Shown here: positions 32,477-44,224 of the stretch, in pieces
How positions within the stretch are numbered: the stretch's first letter is position 1
Layout: the number at the start of each line of letters is the position of its first letter
NCBI GenBank assembly: GCA_917880885.1
Contig: OU862912.1
Location: forward strand, 46,177,117 to 46,241,116
DNA from: Limnephilus marmoratus
Lineage: Eukaryota > Arthropoda > Insecta > Trichoptera > Limnephilidae
Length of the DNA: 64,000 bases
Reading direction: 5' to 3'
The notes under the pieces: generated by a model
Seen by the model: only the letters and a program-made list of their open reading frames with translations
Database searches by the model: none
What the model was told of the DNA's origin: nothing
Position numbers and translations under genes: made by a program

Positions 32477-33362
32477 ACAAAAACAGGAAGAAAATAAGGA
32501 TCAAAAAAGAAATTCGAGAAATGTTGCAAAGTTCTGGGGACTATCTATACTAAGTATTAAACAGTAGACATATTCGCAAAAGAGGATGAGAGACAGTTAC
32601 GAGTATGTTGGTTCTTTGGAAAGGAACATGGATAGTTTGAGGATTCCTTTAAATATGGTTTTTGATATTGCTAATTGTAGCCGATAGGGAAGAAGTCAAT
32701 AATTACACGAAAATAAGACGATTATAGATCAAATTCGAATGTCTATTATTTGTGACACCATGTACATGTGTTTCCGCCCCCGCCCCCGACCCAGACTCGC
32801 AATAAACTGCGACCAAATGTAAATGAAATGCCCGCCGCGGAATCGACTCTATGAATAATTCATATCAATTAGATTATTGGATAAAGCCCCGTTTGAAATT
32901 TAGCCAAGCACCAGTGCATGATGTCTTCAATACTTCCGAACGTGTTACGAGATATTCAATTGTGTTCGACAAGAGATGCGGGCTAATTTAAATATGAAAG
33001 AGACGTTTAAAAGAGATGGCACTGAAGAAACTTATATAGAAATACGCAAGTCAGACAGTAAAAGTATGAATCTTTTATTCTTTTCAAAAGACAGTTTCAT
33101 TCACAGAAGTTTGAAAATATCCATAATGATGCTATGACAAAATGAGGCAAGTGACCAAACTATACAGAGTATAAAAGGTTAAAAGCACAAATATCTTAAT
33201 ATTTTTAGCAAACAATTTATGATCGATTAGGCACCTAAATATGTTAAAATATTATTTGGCGTAGCATACGAAGGGAAGGGTGTTCCATTCCTGCAGTAAT
33301 AGAAAATATGTAACAGTAAAAAACTTTTAATTAGTCTAACCACGTTTAGTTTATGATATAAA
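32477..33362. other. Stretch without recognised gene
   Basis: Unique AT-rich sequence, nothing supported. Confidence 0.3.
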
Positions 33363-33398
33363 TATTGTCGATGTCGATTTGGATGTCAATTGCCGATT

Positions 33399-33527
33399 GT
33401 CCATTGTCCATTGTCCATTGTCGATTGTCGATTGTCGATTGTCGATTGTCGATTGTCGATTTGTCGATTGTCGATTGTCGATTGTCGATTGTCGATTGTC
33501 GATTGTCGATTGTCGATTGTCGATTGT

Positions 33528-33624
<97 letters not shown>

Positions 33625-33808
33625 TCGATTGTCGATTGTCGATTGTCGATTGTCGATTGTCGATTGTCGATTGTCGATTGTCGATTGTCGATTGTCGATT
33701 GTCGATTGTCGATTGTCGATTGTCGATTGTCGATTGTCGATTGTCGATTGTCGATTGTCGATTGTCGATTGTCGATTGTCGATTGTCGATTGTCGATTGT
33801 CGAATCAA
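33399..33808 (+). repeat. Heptamer satellite (TCGATTG)n with an internal (CCGATTG)13 block
   Basis: About 58-60 seven-base units. Three CCATTGT-type units open the array, then TCGATTG units with one extra T near 33461, then 13 uninterrupted CCGATTG units (33534-33620), then about 25 TCGATTG units to about 33802. Because 7 x 3 = 21, all frames on both strands stay open and show a seven-residue peptide repeat. None of these frames is a gene. Two units recur at about 34836-34849. Confidence 0.97.
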
Positions 33809-33829
33809 TTGTCGATTGTCGGTGGTCGG

Positions 33830-35144
33830 TGACTATCTAAAAGCAGGAAGGATGGACGTTGGAACTGGGTACTTACGAGTACCTACCAAATTTTATTGTT
33901 TTTTAAAACGTCGACGAATACCCATGAAAAATACCGTCAACTTTATGCCCTTTTATGAATATCCCGCAAATCACGCAAAAATAAATATGTCTCTACGGGC
34001 GGCGCTAGAAATTTATTGGATTAACTTAAAAAAAATAAAACTGCAGAGATATACATTTTCCGATCATTGGTTAAAAAAATCTATTTGGAAACCGCTGTTG
34101 TGGGAAAATTTAATTCGCATTTCTGGGAATCAATGGAGCAATTTAACATTTTTTATAATTCTTTCAATCAACAACAAAATTAATTAAATATCTAATTGTT
34201 TAATTCACACTGCTGTGGTTTGCTAATAGTTTTAATGAATACAAAACAATTTATTCCTCGTTTAATTTAAAATGTGTCTACATAAATACTCGTTTTCAAC
34301 AGATAATTACAAATAGTCAGATTATACAAAAAAATGTGCAAACGTAGCTCCGTTCGATAATAATGCTGTCAGACAAACGCAAATTAAATGGATTCCCCCT
34401 TGTGGATATTTCGAGAATTGTTTATATTAAATTTCATTTACCCACATAAATGAATTTATTTTCGTTGTTTAATTGTTTGACTTGCTTTATTTGCTTGGGC
34501 GCAACGCAGCGATATTTCGAATATTGTGTAAGCAGGAAATAATAATATAATTAATCATTTTTTCTCATTATAATTGTACAGAATCATTAATAAACTTCAC
34601 CCGATGACAAGCATCTGTCGGCAAACAAATAAAATCGACTGATTTACAATTCTGAACGATTTAATAGTAAAATGATTATTGAAAATGCAATAACAACCTT
34701 TATATAACTAGGATGATCCCACTGGGATCACGATGCGATGATATAAAAAATTTCGATCACAAAAGAGCTGTTTATAATTCTGCACTGTGGTTGTGGCTGG
34801 ATATACCGGGAGCGAACACCACACCCGTAGTAAGTCGATTGTCGATTGCTGTCTAGCAGAGTACCGTCACGAATGAAGATGTTTCCTAGAGGCGGCCAGA
34901 TTGGTAGACTCTCAGTATCGGCCTGTTCAAGACCACCATTCAGAATCGAAACGTTACTTGAAATGGATTTAGTCGTTTTTAATTACCAGATTGAATAGCA
35001 AGGTACTTCACAACCTTCCTCTAACACTATAGCAATCTAACCTTACCCTTATCCTTCCCATTCTACTCCCTTTTAGCATCTCAACATATGCCAATCGGAT
35101 TGGTGATGCCGATTCGGTTAGTTTCCCCAGTGCGATATTCAATT
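33830..35144. other. Stretch without recognised gene
   Basis: AT-rich unique sequence, with a GC-richer part at 34790-34960 that contains two heptamer-satellite units. No coding support. Confidence 0.3.
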
Positions 35145-35605
35145 TGGGAGGCGGGTATGGGTACCGCCACCCTGGGAAGTATTTATTGGATAACCAACAC
35201 CCCTGCCATAGGTCGCCTAACTGGTTCGCTACATTTGGTGAATTAGCAGGGGCGCACGGGTTCATGGGTTGAAGTTTGTCCAGGTCTTGGCGGCGGACGC
35301 ATTTACCCGCCTGCCGCATGGTGGGCCGGATCAGGGTAGACTGATTGAGGGAGCCCTTTTAACCTCAGCCGGACTCTCTTGACTCACTGCCTTACACCGC
35401 AGTGGGAGGAATGGATTCATACGTCCATCACATCTGGACACGCTGACCCCCAGATTCCTAAATACCCCTCATATATTTTTACTTCCCAGAACTTCCTCTC
35501 CTTCCTTTCCCTAAATAAACCCTCCACACAGTATCCCCAAATATGACTTAGGCCCCCAGGGACATTAAAAACGACACTCCAAGGGGTGCGGAGCTAATAA
35601 CAAAG
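35145..35605 (+). repeat. RepA copy d
   Basis: From GGAGGCGGGTATGGGTACCG to GGGGTGCGGAGCTAATAACA. Somewhat more diverged than copy c. The 103-aa minus frame across it is repeat-derived. Confidence 0.85.
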
Positions 35606-36790
35606 AAGATACTTTGAATGTGCATACAGTTTTGAATTATTAAAAAAAAACATTTAATTTTAAAAACGTACATGAAATAATATTGTATAAGCAAACGTTT
35701 ACAAAGCTTTTTACTAAAATGAAATGTTTAAGTAGCCATTGATTTGTCCTAAACGGCTCTCTTTCACACCAATAAAGAAAACGAATTGTACATTTACGAC
35801 TGTCGCAGTGTGTCGGCGAATACAAATCCAGTATCTTACATTAAATTTAATACGATGTGTGTTGGCTCTTTATCCGCCTCATTTTGGCAGTGTGCCGACG
35901 TAGATGGGAGCGTTTTGTCCCTCCCATACATTTTAGTGCAAGCCGAATGTAGGTCAAATTTTTACTAATGCTCGCGGTCGACCGAGACAGGAAGTGATAT
36001 TATCTAATACTAAAATAAATGCATCGGAGAAGGTAAAGCAACCGAAAACAAAGAATAGAATTACGAGTATCATTGATTGGTTGTGCTCGCATAGCATTAT
36101 TTGGCTTTGTCGTACGAAAAATTGCTCAATCAAAAATGTTATGGTACTAGTCAATTGTTGTAAGTACTTCCATACTGCTTTCTAACCCCGTATGCATGGA
36201 CATTGAAGGGTCTAAAGTCGTTCAAATAAATGTGGCTTCATTCAATAAAATAGATTCTTGACGTGTGCGGTGAAGGAGGAATCCATATGTTTCCTTATAA
36301 CGACGCGGTTGGGAAAGTGGTGGGGTTCCCTCCAATGGTCAATTGTTAGTTAAGAGTTACAAGAAATAATTAAGTTGTAAATCCGTCGTTTGTTACAGTG
36401 TTTTTGTTCAACTATTGTAAGCCTATGAGATCGGTCAATAGTTCCATGTTATAGGAAATAAGTTAATTTTCAGTAAACTATGTGATGAAAGCTATTAGTT
36501 ACAAGATTACAGTTTCTTATTCATAATATTATCTCTGTTAAGATTTCTTTGAAAACATGGCCTTAATTTTATTTTAAAAATTTAAATATGTACAAAATAT
36601 CTTTTTTGTTTACAGCCAAGCTCATGGAAGATTACAAAACAATGACATGGGAACTAAAATTTTACAGATTTTTATTTTATTTCATAAATGTTCCCAACAG
36701 AAAGGTTAACATAAAAGTATACAAATAAATTACAAATACTAAATTTCAACCGTCGAAAAACGGTTTACAAAAATCTGTAAATATCAACCA
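35606..36790. other. Stretch without recognised gene
   Basis: Unique AT-rich sequence. Short frames lack motifs. Confidence 0.3.
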
Positions 36791-36791
36791 A

Positions 36792-37195
36792 CTAGCTGGT
36801 ACCCGGCACGCGTTTCTATGCCATTTAATAAAGAAATTGTTTCTTCCTGTGTGTTCTTTCCCATTCGTCCCGTTCCCCTTACGCCTCCCCTTCCCCTTCT
36901 ACGTCCCCTTCCCCTCTTGCGTTCCCACTCCACCTCCTCCACCTTCCCTCTCCCCACTCCACTCCCCCGTCCCACAAACCTCCCTCTCGAGTTCCCCTCC
37001 CCCCACCCAGGTTCCCCTCCCCCCCCTCAATGGTCCCCCTCCCCCCTTCCTGGTCCCCCTCCCGTAGTCTGTACATTCAGTCCCAGTACATTGAATTTTC
37101 AAATAGCTCGGGTGCAATCTATAATATTTTGCAATTTTTTTAATTTTTTTTGCAAATTTTATAATGCCAGAGCTCACCAGTAGTTTTATACAAAT
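36792..37195 (-). mobile_element. Non-autonomous Helitron, He3 (5' end missing)
   Basis: Minus-strand 3' end GGGTACCAGCTAG (36792 end) with T outside, preceded by GCATAGAAACGCGTGCC. The long C-rich middle (36860-37070) causes proline-rich and glycine-rich false frames on both strands. The distal part shares TTATAATGCCAGAGCTCACC with He4. Sequence diverges after about 37195, so the 5' terminus is lost. Confidence 0.75.
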
Positions 37196-37488
37196 ATTGT
37201 CTACTATCAAACTACCACTTACAAACTAATATATTTCAGATTTTTTTAACATTCTTATTTAACTTAGACATTATTGAAAAATGATAAATACTTAAAATCA
37301 AAAAATAATTACAAAAAGTACATTATTTTAATAGTTTTATCATCACGCCTTTCTGCATTTTTGGATGTAGGAAAATTAAAGCAAATTTGGAATGAAATAA
37401 AATCGATATTGAGTTATAATTTTAAAAAGCTGGTACGAAGAATAATTAATTTGGATTTTCGGCCGCTGGCTGGTTAAACGCTCTTAAT
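37196..37488 (+). mobile_element. TTAA-type family T2, truncated copy
   Basis: Matches the right halves of the T2 elements 44225-44975 and 49690-50376: GTTTTATCATCACGCCTTTC, AAATCGATATTGAGTTATAA and GGCTGGTTAAACGC near the end. The left half is replaced by the Helitron He3. Confidence 0.7.
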
Positions 37489-38130
37489 GAAATTATTAAT
37501 TTGATTGATTGTTGGGGTTAATGTTAGAAGTGCCTATGTCAATTTCGGTGATTTGATTTAGGTACCAGAAACTACTCTAAAATCTCCCTTATTTGAATGC
37601 TAAGAATACCTACGTCAAGTGCTCTAGATTGGTGAAATAGTGGTAGTAATTGGTAAATATATACAATGCAGAAGTTTGATTCAGCATTTTTTACGCCAAG
37701 AAATCGATAAATAATTTTTATCCTTGGGCGATTCGGAAATTTGACATAGGCACTTCTAGCATTAAGCCTCAGAAATAATAAAAGAAAAATACTAGAAGAA
37801 GCCACGGAAGCCTTCGAAGATTTAACAATGCATGTTTTAAATAATAAACATAATCCCAACAAAAAGAAACTCCCCATCAAATAAAAAGAGGAAAAGTACT
37901 TATGGGGCATAAAAAAACACTGATTGCAAAATAATATACAGTGGAAGAACGTATAGAAAGGAATTTCCTGAATAAAAGCCTAAAAAGTAAGTAAAAGGAA
38001 CAGTTCCGAATTCCTATGCAATGAACTCGGGGCTGGCTGGATAGGCGAGCCGCGGTGTTTGCGGGAATAGCCGATAATCTGGCAAAGCAAATACATAATA
38101 AACTCGAATGGGTAATGCAGCTGCGCCAGA
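37489..38130. other. Stretch without recognised gene
   Basis: Nothing supported. Confidence 0.3.
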
Positions 38131-38196
38131 ATGCAACCAAAAACATGCGGCCGCCTACTCTGCGCCATCTGTCAAATGTGTTTTATGGTGCTATCA

Positions 38197-38205
38197 ACCA
38201 ACCAA

Positions 38206-38235
<30 letters not shown>
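38197..38235. repeat. (TA)n microsatellite
   Basis: About 14 TA units in a row. Confidence 0.95.
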
Positions 38236-38237
<2 letters not shown>

Positions 38238-38244
38238 ATTCATT

Positions 38245-38541
38245 CATGATCAAGGACGCCTACTAAATCGCTGTGATTTAATAAAAAAAAATTTGACATG
38301 CTATAATAATAATAATTTTAAACAAATTTGTGACAGTCAAAAGATTGTTGCCAAACTGTCTGTCAATAACGTTGAAAATGTCAATGGCCAATGCAGCAAT
38401 GTATTAATTAATGTCAATGGCTTTCAGTTGGATAAATTAGAAATTTTAGAGATTAGAAAGAGTGTTAATGCAAATTTAAATATTATTAATAATCAAAAAT
38501 TGTTTTTAAATGACCCATTATTAAATCTATTCCCCTTTTAA
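38245..38541 (+). pseudogene. C-terminal fragment of a probable Penelope-like element protein
   Basis: The plus-strand frame reads DQGRLLNRCDLIKKNLTC, then KLEILEIRKSVNANLNI and LFLNDPLLNLFPF*. 'LE.LEIRKS.N' and 'NDPLLNLF' resemble, from memory, the end of proteins encoded by some Penelope-like retroelements. Support comes mainly from the hammerhead-like end 130 bp downstream. Upstream sequence is unrelated, so it is 5'-truncated. Confidence 0.45.
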
Positions 38542-38672
38542 ATTTTTAATTGTTCTATATTACCCCTCGTCCCTTACACATTATTTTCTTTCAAATTTTA
38601 TTATTGTTTATGTCTATTATTTTTCTCTATTACCTATGTATGTCTATTTTTAAAATTAGTTCTGTCAAAACC

Positions 38673-38713
38673 CTGAGGAAGTCAGCTTTGCTGACGAAAC
38701 ATGTCAGTTTTGG
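38673..38713 (+). ncRNA. Hammerhead-ribozyme-like motif at a Penelope-like end
   Basis: CTGAGGA (38673-38679), one extra A, stem II GTCAGC-TTT-GCTGAC (38681-38695, perfect 6 bp), GAAAC (38696-38700) and ATGTC (38701-38705), a GUC cleavage triplet. The flanks CAAAACC and AGTTTTGG can pair as stem I with one mismatch. This is the best hammerhead candidate in the window. Activity is not shown; the extra base before stem II is a concern. Confidence 0.55.
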
Positions 38714-38760
38714 TAAATAATTAAGTGGTTAATACAACGTTATTTATTAATTTGAATTTA

Positions 38761-40554
38761 AAATGTTACCACAAAATAATTTTGCACTATTAGAAGAAGT
38801 GAAAAACACATTTTGTTTCATAATTTATCACTTTATGGGTATTAAAAAAGTTGCAATGTTTCTTTAAAAGCTAAATAATTTAAGAGATATTTTTGCTCTA
38901 TTTTTAACGAGTAGTGTTTTATTAAATATTTTAATAATTTTCGCTCAATTATTTTCTTTTTTAATATTATCGCGCTTCTCTAACATTCATATTTACATAT
39001 CTCCCTTTCAAACCATCTTCTTCTTCTTTTTGAACGCCTACTACAGATCCTTGAGCAATTGAATCGTTCCGTTAATTGGCGCGTTCTGACAGACAGAAGT
39101 CCTCGCTTTCGGAGTATAAAAGAGCATGTGATCTCCCACAAGTACATTTGTTCTATACATTATACACACGTATCATATGAACTAAGAGTCACAAAAGACA
39201 GAAGTCAAATTGAAACTCTAAACTCATCTCTGTAGAAAAATCCAAGAATAATTTTAATGGAGTTTAAATCTGGAAATGATTTCAAAGTTAACCCGTACCG
39301 TCAGTAATATAAAATTTTCTTTTGCATTATTAAGCAAATTCGTTGGTCTGTGGTATGTAATTATAATAATTAATTATTGACGGCTGATTACATAAAACAA
39401 TGACCATTCAAACAATGCTAAACCAATTACTTGCATTTGCTTCTCCTACTAAAAGGAATATATTATATGAGTACATTTTTAAGGTTTTCTTCTTCAGTCG
39501 GTTTCTCGTTGCTGAGAATCGTGGCCCCTACTCCAATTTCCGTGGTAGACAAGGCTTATTAACTCCTGTACCGCGCGGAGAGCTGTGGACACCACTCCGG
39601 CGCATTGGTGACCTTCCTCTGCATCTACCGACAAACACTTTGCCAGTGACTACGAGTTTCTCCAAGTTGGAGTCCTCAGTGGCGAGCAACGTATTTACAG
39701 ATATGAAGGCAGATGGTTGAAAGTCTATTGTGGATGCGTAGCTCTTCCAGGATGGACACATTTCAGCGTCTGGCCGTCCATTGAATCCTGAGCATTTTTC
39801 TCCACATTTTGAGAGCGTCTATCCTATTTCACCGCCAATCTATTTTAAGGTAATTAAATATAACTTTAACTTATTTTAGTGCTTTGTACAATGCCATTGA
39901 GATGTAAATAAAATTTCTAATTCGAGTATAATTTATTTTTCCAGATGAGTTTGGTTAAGTGCTTTCATAAAAGAAGACAATTATATTTTCACTTTATAAA
40001 AGTCTCGCATAACCTCGTAAATATATAAATGGGTATACTAAAACCATCAAATATTTTTGGAAAAAATTTCATTACGACATTTGATACTTTAATCCAGAAA
40101 CTTAGTGTTCCTCCACGTCCATTGCATAGAATGATTTCATCTCATTAAAATGGCCGATGCGGTGCATAATATTGACACGGGGGGGTGACATCTGAGTGGC
40201 AGGCAAATAATATGATTGGGGACGATTGATTGCAATAATTAATGGTGTTTATTATCGGGTTTTGGTACCAATTCATTTTGGGCCGACTCGACGCCAAAGG
40301 ACGTCAGGGAATTTTGTAATCGATGCTGTTTTGAATTCGGCAACCAATTGCACAATTAGCGGTTGATGGCGTTTTAGGAAAATGTGCGAAAACCAATTCC
40401 CATATGTTCAAAACGAAAACACTGGTCCCAAATCTATCCCACAGTGTACATTAGTTATGAATTGATCGAAATTAATAGTACATTTATCAGTCAGTGAGAT
40501 TGCAGGAACATTTTAGAAAATCATTTCCTATATTTTTTTACTTTAGTTCAACAA
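38761..40554. other. Stretch with promoter-like and coding-like signals but no named gene
   Basis: At 39115 a TATAAAAG box follows GC-richer sequence, and about 30 bases downstream lies CACAAGTACATTTG, a plausible start region. At 39505-39795 the plus strand has protein-like text in two frames (RGPYSNFRGRQGLL in one, then GEQRIYRYEGRWLKVYC in another) that I cannot assign. About 40130-40400 is a non-repetitive block with TAAT and CCAAT-like sites. No confident gene call. Confidence 0.3.
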
Positions 40555-41530
40555 AGGAGGCCCTGAGGAAAATAATTCCAATCAGGGATCATCATCTTTG
40601 AGGATGATGTGTGGAGGGTCTTTTTAGGAAAGGAAGGAGAGGAAGTACTGGGAAGGAAAATGTATGAGGGGTGGGAAGGAATCTAGGGGTCAGCGAGTCC
40701 AGAAGTGACGGATATATGAATCTATCCATATTACTGCGATGCGAAGCGATGTTCCGAGAGAGTTGATTTTATTTTCTTTTTATTATTATTATTATTATTG
40801 TACAACAGAATAATTCCAATTACAATACAATTTAGTTACCCTATCAGCATTTAGGCAAGTGGCTCTTCAATAATATTTTTAAGGCATATAAAGAACAGTC
40901 ACTTACATCCAAATGGTTTGCAATTTCATTTAACAGCACCACTCCCCTCGTCATGCTATGCTTTGCCAAGACGTATGTTCTGCCGTTCGGTACTTTAAAT
41001 AAGTCATGATGTCGACTTCGGCTGTAGTGATCTGGTACATATAAATCACAGCATCTTAAGAGAAATGGGCTATCGATGAAATTGTTCCAAATTTTGAAAG
41101 ACAGAATAGCAAGACTTGCTTTCCGTCCAGTTTCTAGACTCACAGAATCAGTTTCCTCAAGTAAATCAATATGGTGCATGAACCTTGGAAAGGTTCCATG
41201 CTTCCGCTTATAAACATATCTGAGGAATTTCTTCTGGATTTGCTCTAACATATCACTGAACTTCTGGTGGTACGGTGCCCAAACATCGCTTGCGTACTCC
41301 AGCTTGAGTTATATTGGAGAGGTCAAAAGTCTTCCCCTCATAAAGAGAGAGAGAGGTCAAACCAGTCTCTCCCGATCTGTCCTGCCATGCAATCGGTGGG
41401 CAGACGCATCTGCCGCCAAGAATCGGACAAACCTCACCCCATGAACCCGGGCACCCCTGCTAAGTCGATCCACTCGGGATGATCTACAGCATAGGTGTTG
41501 GTTATCTACCTAAAAATATCACCTCCCATG
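40555..41530 (-). repeat. RepA copy e, split by non-LTR copy C
   Basis: Minus-orientation RepA: 40555-40766 (tail side) and 41309-41530 (head side, ending TCACCTCCCATGATG). The pieces would be contiguous at CGAGAGAGT without the retroelement between, so the RepA insertion is older. Confidence 0.85.
40767..41307 (-). mobile_element. Non-LTR family A, copy C, inserted in RepA
   Basis: Open frame 41251-40844 (minus) reads QIQKKFLRYVYKRKHGTFPR to KSHLPKC*, nearly the same as copy A1, and a few upstream codons (to about 41306) are present too. Same 3' UTR and AT-rich tail. GAGTT occurs at both edges and is a candidate short target duplication. Confidence 0.85.
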
Positions 41531-41821
41531 ATGTCAAACAAAAACACTATACACCAAATAAATTTATACTATAAATACCATAAAACGTGTCATGAATCGA
41601 TGGAAGGTGCGGTTTATTTGTGGAAGTTGTTATAGGAAAAAAATAATAAGATTGTTAATGATTTCAAACAAAAACACTGGTGTCCGTCCACCTATCCCAC
41701 ACAAAAAAATTCATATAAAATTATGGAAAACGGTTGTAGGCTTATAGCAAACGTGTTTTTAGAAAACTAATTCCCATAACTTCAAGAAAAACGCTTGTTT
41801 CCATCCCACGCTCAAAAAATA

Positions 41822-42451
41822 TCTCTACATATTATAAATTAAAGTCCCCCGCGCCGTCTGTCTGTCTGTTCGCGATAAACTCGAAAACTACTGAACGGAT
41901 TTTCATGCGGTTTTCACCAATAGATAGAGTATTTCATGAGGAAGGTTTAGGTATATAATTTGTCAAGGATTTGTGTAAATTGGTTGAAATATAACGATAA
42001 TTGTTAGAAGTGTCGGAAAAAGTCAAGCCGCCTGGTAGCTTTCATCGAAAACGCTGCCTAATCCTTTTGGGATATAACAAAACAATTCATGGTGGAATAT
42101 TCCTCTTTTATAGATCTACAAAAAAGTTCACGATGGCATATATCTATCTTTTACGGATAGCTTACTATACCCATTTTATCTTCCAAAAAAATGGTCATGT
42201 ACATTGCGATAATTGAAAAGTTATTTAGACGAATACAGTATTAATCCTTATTAACTTAAATACGTTAGTCACCCCAAGCATTTCATGCACATTATTATAA
42301 TCTTTCACACCATCTCTACGTATTATAAATTAAAGTCCTCCGGGGCATCTGTCTGTTTCTTCGCGATACACTCAAAGACGGCGGTGGTTACAAAGGTTGG
42401 ATTTTACAAAGTGTTTTATTAGCCACAGCAACGCGTGGCCGGGTCAGCTAG
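41822..42451 (+). mobile_element. Helitron pair, He5: two 5' ends, one 3' end
   Basis: Two copies of the 5' end, TCTCTACATATTATAAATTA at 41822 and TCTCTACGTATTATAAATTA at 42313, each after an A and followed by TCTGTCTGT and TCGCGATA. One 3' end CACAGCAACGCGTGGCCGGG...CTAG at 42448-42451 before T. The short 42313-42451 unit alone would be a minimal Helitron. The longer 41822 unit either contains it or lost its own end. No Rep/helicase. Confidence 0.75.
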
Positions 42452-42985
42452 TTATATGTATAAGAATAGCAGGTGAAATAAAAGCATAGGTAAATAAATT
42501 AAGAAAATAGCAAGGGCAGAGAAATAAACAGATTCTTAAATATAGAAAGCTTTTGCAGCCAGAGAATGCGTGGTGAAGGTACTTACATTGTCGACTTCAG
42601 TTACCCTAGATTTGTTCAATTTGGTCAGGTTGGTGCCCATTCGTGGCCATCAATGTTCAGTTGGCACTCCTTCCTGTCCTCTTTCACTTCCTGATCCTCT
42701 CGAAAGTCTGGCACATCAGTCTTTATAACATCAATGGATACTCGAAAGCACAATGAGCATTGTTCCAAAGCGAAGCACTTTAAAATCTACAGCCATTTTC
42801 GAGAGTTCACAAATTGTTCTTTTGCACGAAAATTGTAAGCGAAAAAGTTAAACTTTTGTTTTTTGTATTATTTAAAATAAGCACTATATAAGAGTCAAAA
42901 CACGTGCAGAAATTTTATATGCCATCACCATGATTGGAACATATGCAGAAGCAAAATGAACAAGATAAAATCATATATCATTAAA
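42452..42985. other. Stretch without recognised gene
   Basis: Nothing supported. Confidence 0.3.
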
Positions 42986-42989
42986 ATAT

Positions 42990-43685
42990 GAAATACGCGG
43001 TAAAGGTGAAACATTCAGAAAACTAAAGTAGAAAATAGCGGGTTGGCTACGAAGCACCGCACAAAGAGGAAACCGATTGTACTATCTCATTCTCTCGCGA
43101 GCTAAATCCCATAGATGTATATGTTTGTCTATTTTTAGTTTCGCTACTTTTCGTTTCATCGAGTTTCAATTCACAACGGTGCTAAAAAAGTTTCAACTTC
43201 AATAAAAAAAAAAACAGAGTGCAATTCACACGCGGTAAAAGTGAAACTTTCAGAAAACTAAATTAGACGAGAGTAGGGAGACTACTTAGCACCGCACAAA
43301 GAGGAGACCGATTATACTATCTCATTCTCTCGCAGGCTAAATCCCATACATGCATGTACGTGTTTGTCTATGTTTAGTGTCGCTATTTTTTGTTTCATCG
43401 AGTTTCAAATCACAACGGTGCTAAAGAAGTTTTCACTTCAATAAAAAAAAACAGAGTGTGCAATTCACACGCGGTAAAAGTGAAACCTTTAGAAAAGTAA
43501 GGTAGACAAGTGTGGGGAGACTACTTAGCACAGCACAGAGAAAAGACCGATTATACTATCTCATTCTCTCACAGGCTAAATCCTATGGATGCATGGTTTG
43601 TATCTTTTTAGTGTAGCTTTTTTCTTTTCTTCGAGTTTCAAATTACAACGTTGTTAAAGAAGTTTTCACTTAAAAAAAAAGATGC
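42990..43685 (+). repeat. Tandem repeat, period about 238 bp, three units (RepC)
   Basis: Units start near CGCGGTAAA at 42995, 43231 and 43471 and share CACCGCACAAAGAGGA, CTATCTCATTCTCTCGC, CATCGAGTTTCAA and CACAACGGTGCTAA, each ending in an A-rich run. A single unit lies at 54222-54455. Short A-rich junctions suggest either a retroposon-type tandem or a small satellite. Confidence 0.85.
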
Positions 43686-44220
43686 CTACTATATTTTTTC
43701 AAGCAACAAATTCATCCGTTACCCTTTTTTACGTCGGTAAATCAAAAATAGCCACTTGAAACAGTGCTAAAAGATATTAATTGGTTTGTTAAAAGTCCTG
43801 TAATGCGGTAATGTCCATCATTTGTTCGGTGAAATGTCAGCGATACAGGAAATGGCAGAAAGGTCGTTACGGAGGTATCATAATCCGAGCCAATGAGGTA
43901 GGCGACCTTTAGGAGCCTTTGTTTTTTCTTATCAATATAGAACGGCGCCAGGAGTCTAAATGTTTATGAACCGTCTCGTTTATGGGCTCCCGGGAACGGA
44001 ACTAGATAGTGGCGTCTCAAGCAAGACATGGCCGGAACTTTTGGGATTTTTGTGTTAACCCACTTTCGGAATTTGTGATATAATACCCAAGAGTTATTGC
44101 TCGATCAATCATGTGTGAAAACTTACATGAAAAATGTTGTATATTACGACGCTCGGCTTTGTGCTTAGTTTAGCTCGAATTATCTAGATATATTGTAAAG
44201 AACAGCGATAAATTTGGCGT
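43686..44220. other. Unique stretch
   Basis: About 43830-44060 is GC-richer, non-repetitive and without an open frame (TCGTTACGGAGGTATCATAA, GAACGGCGCCAGGAG). Possible conserved non-coding sequence. No direct evidence. Confidence 0.3.
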
Positions 44221-44224
44221 TTAA

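Noticed and set aside
33365..34187. Several long open frames on both strands over the heptamer satellite
   Set aside because: A 7-bp repeat without stops keeps every frame open; the peptides are pure repeat products.
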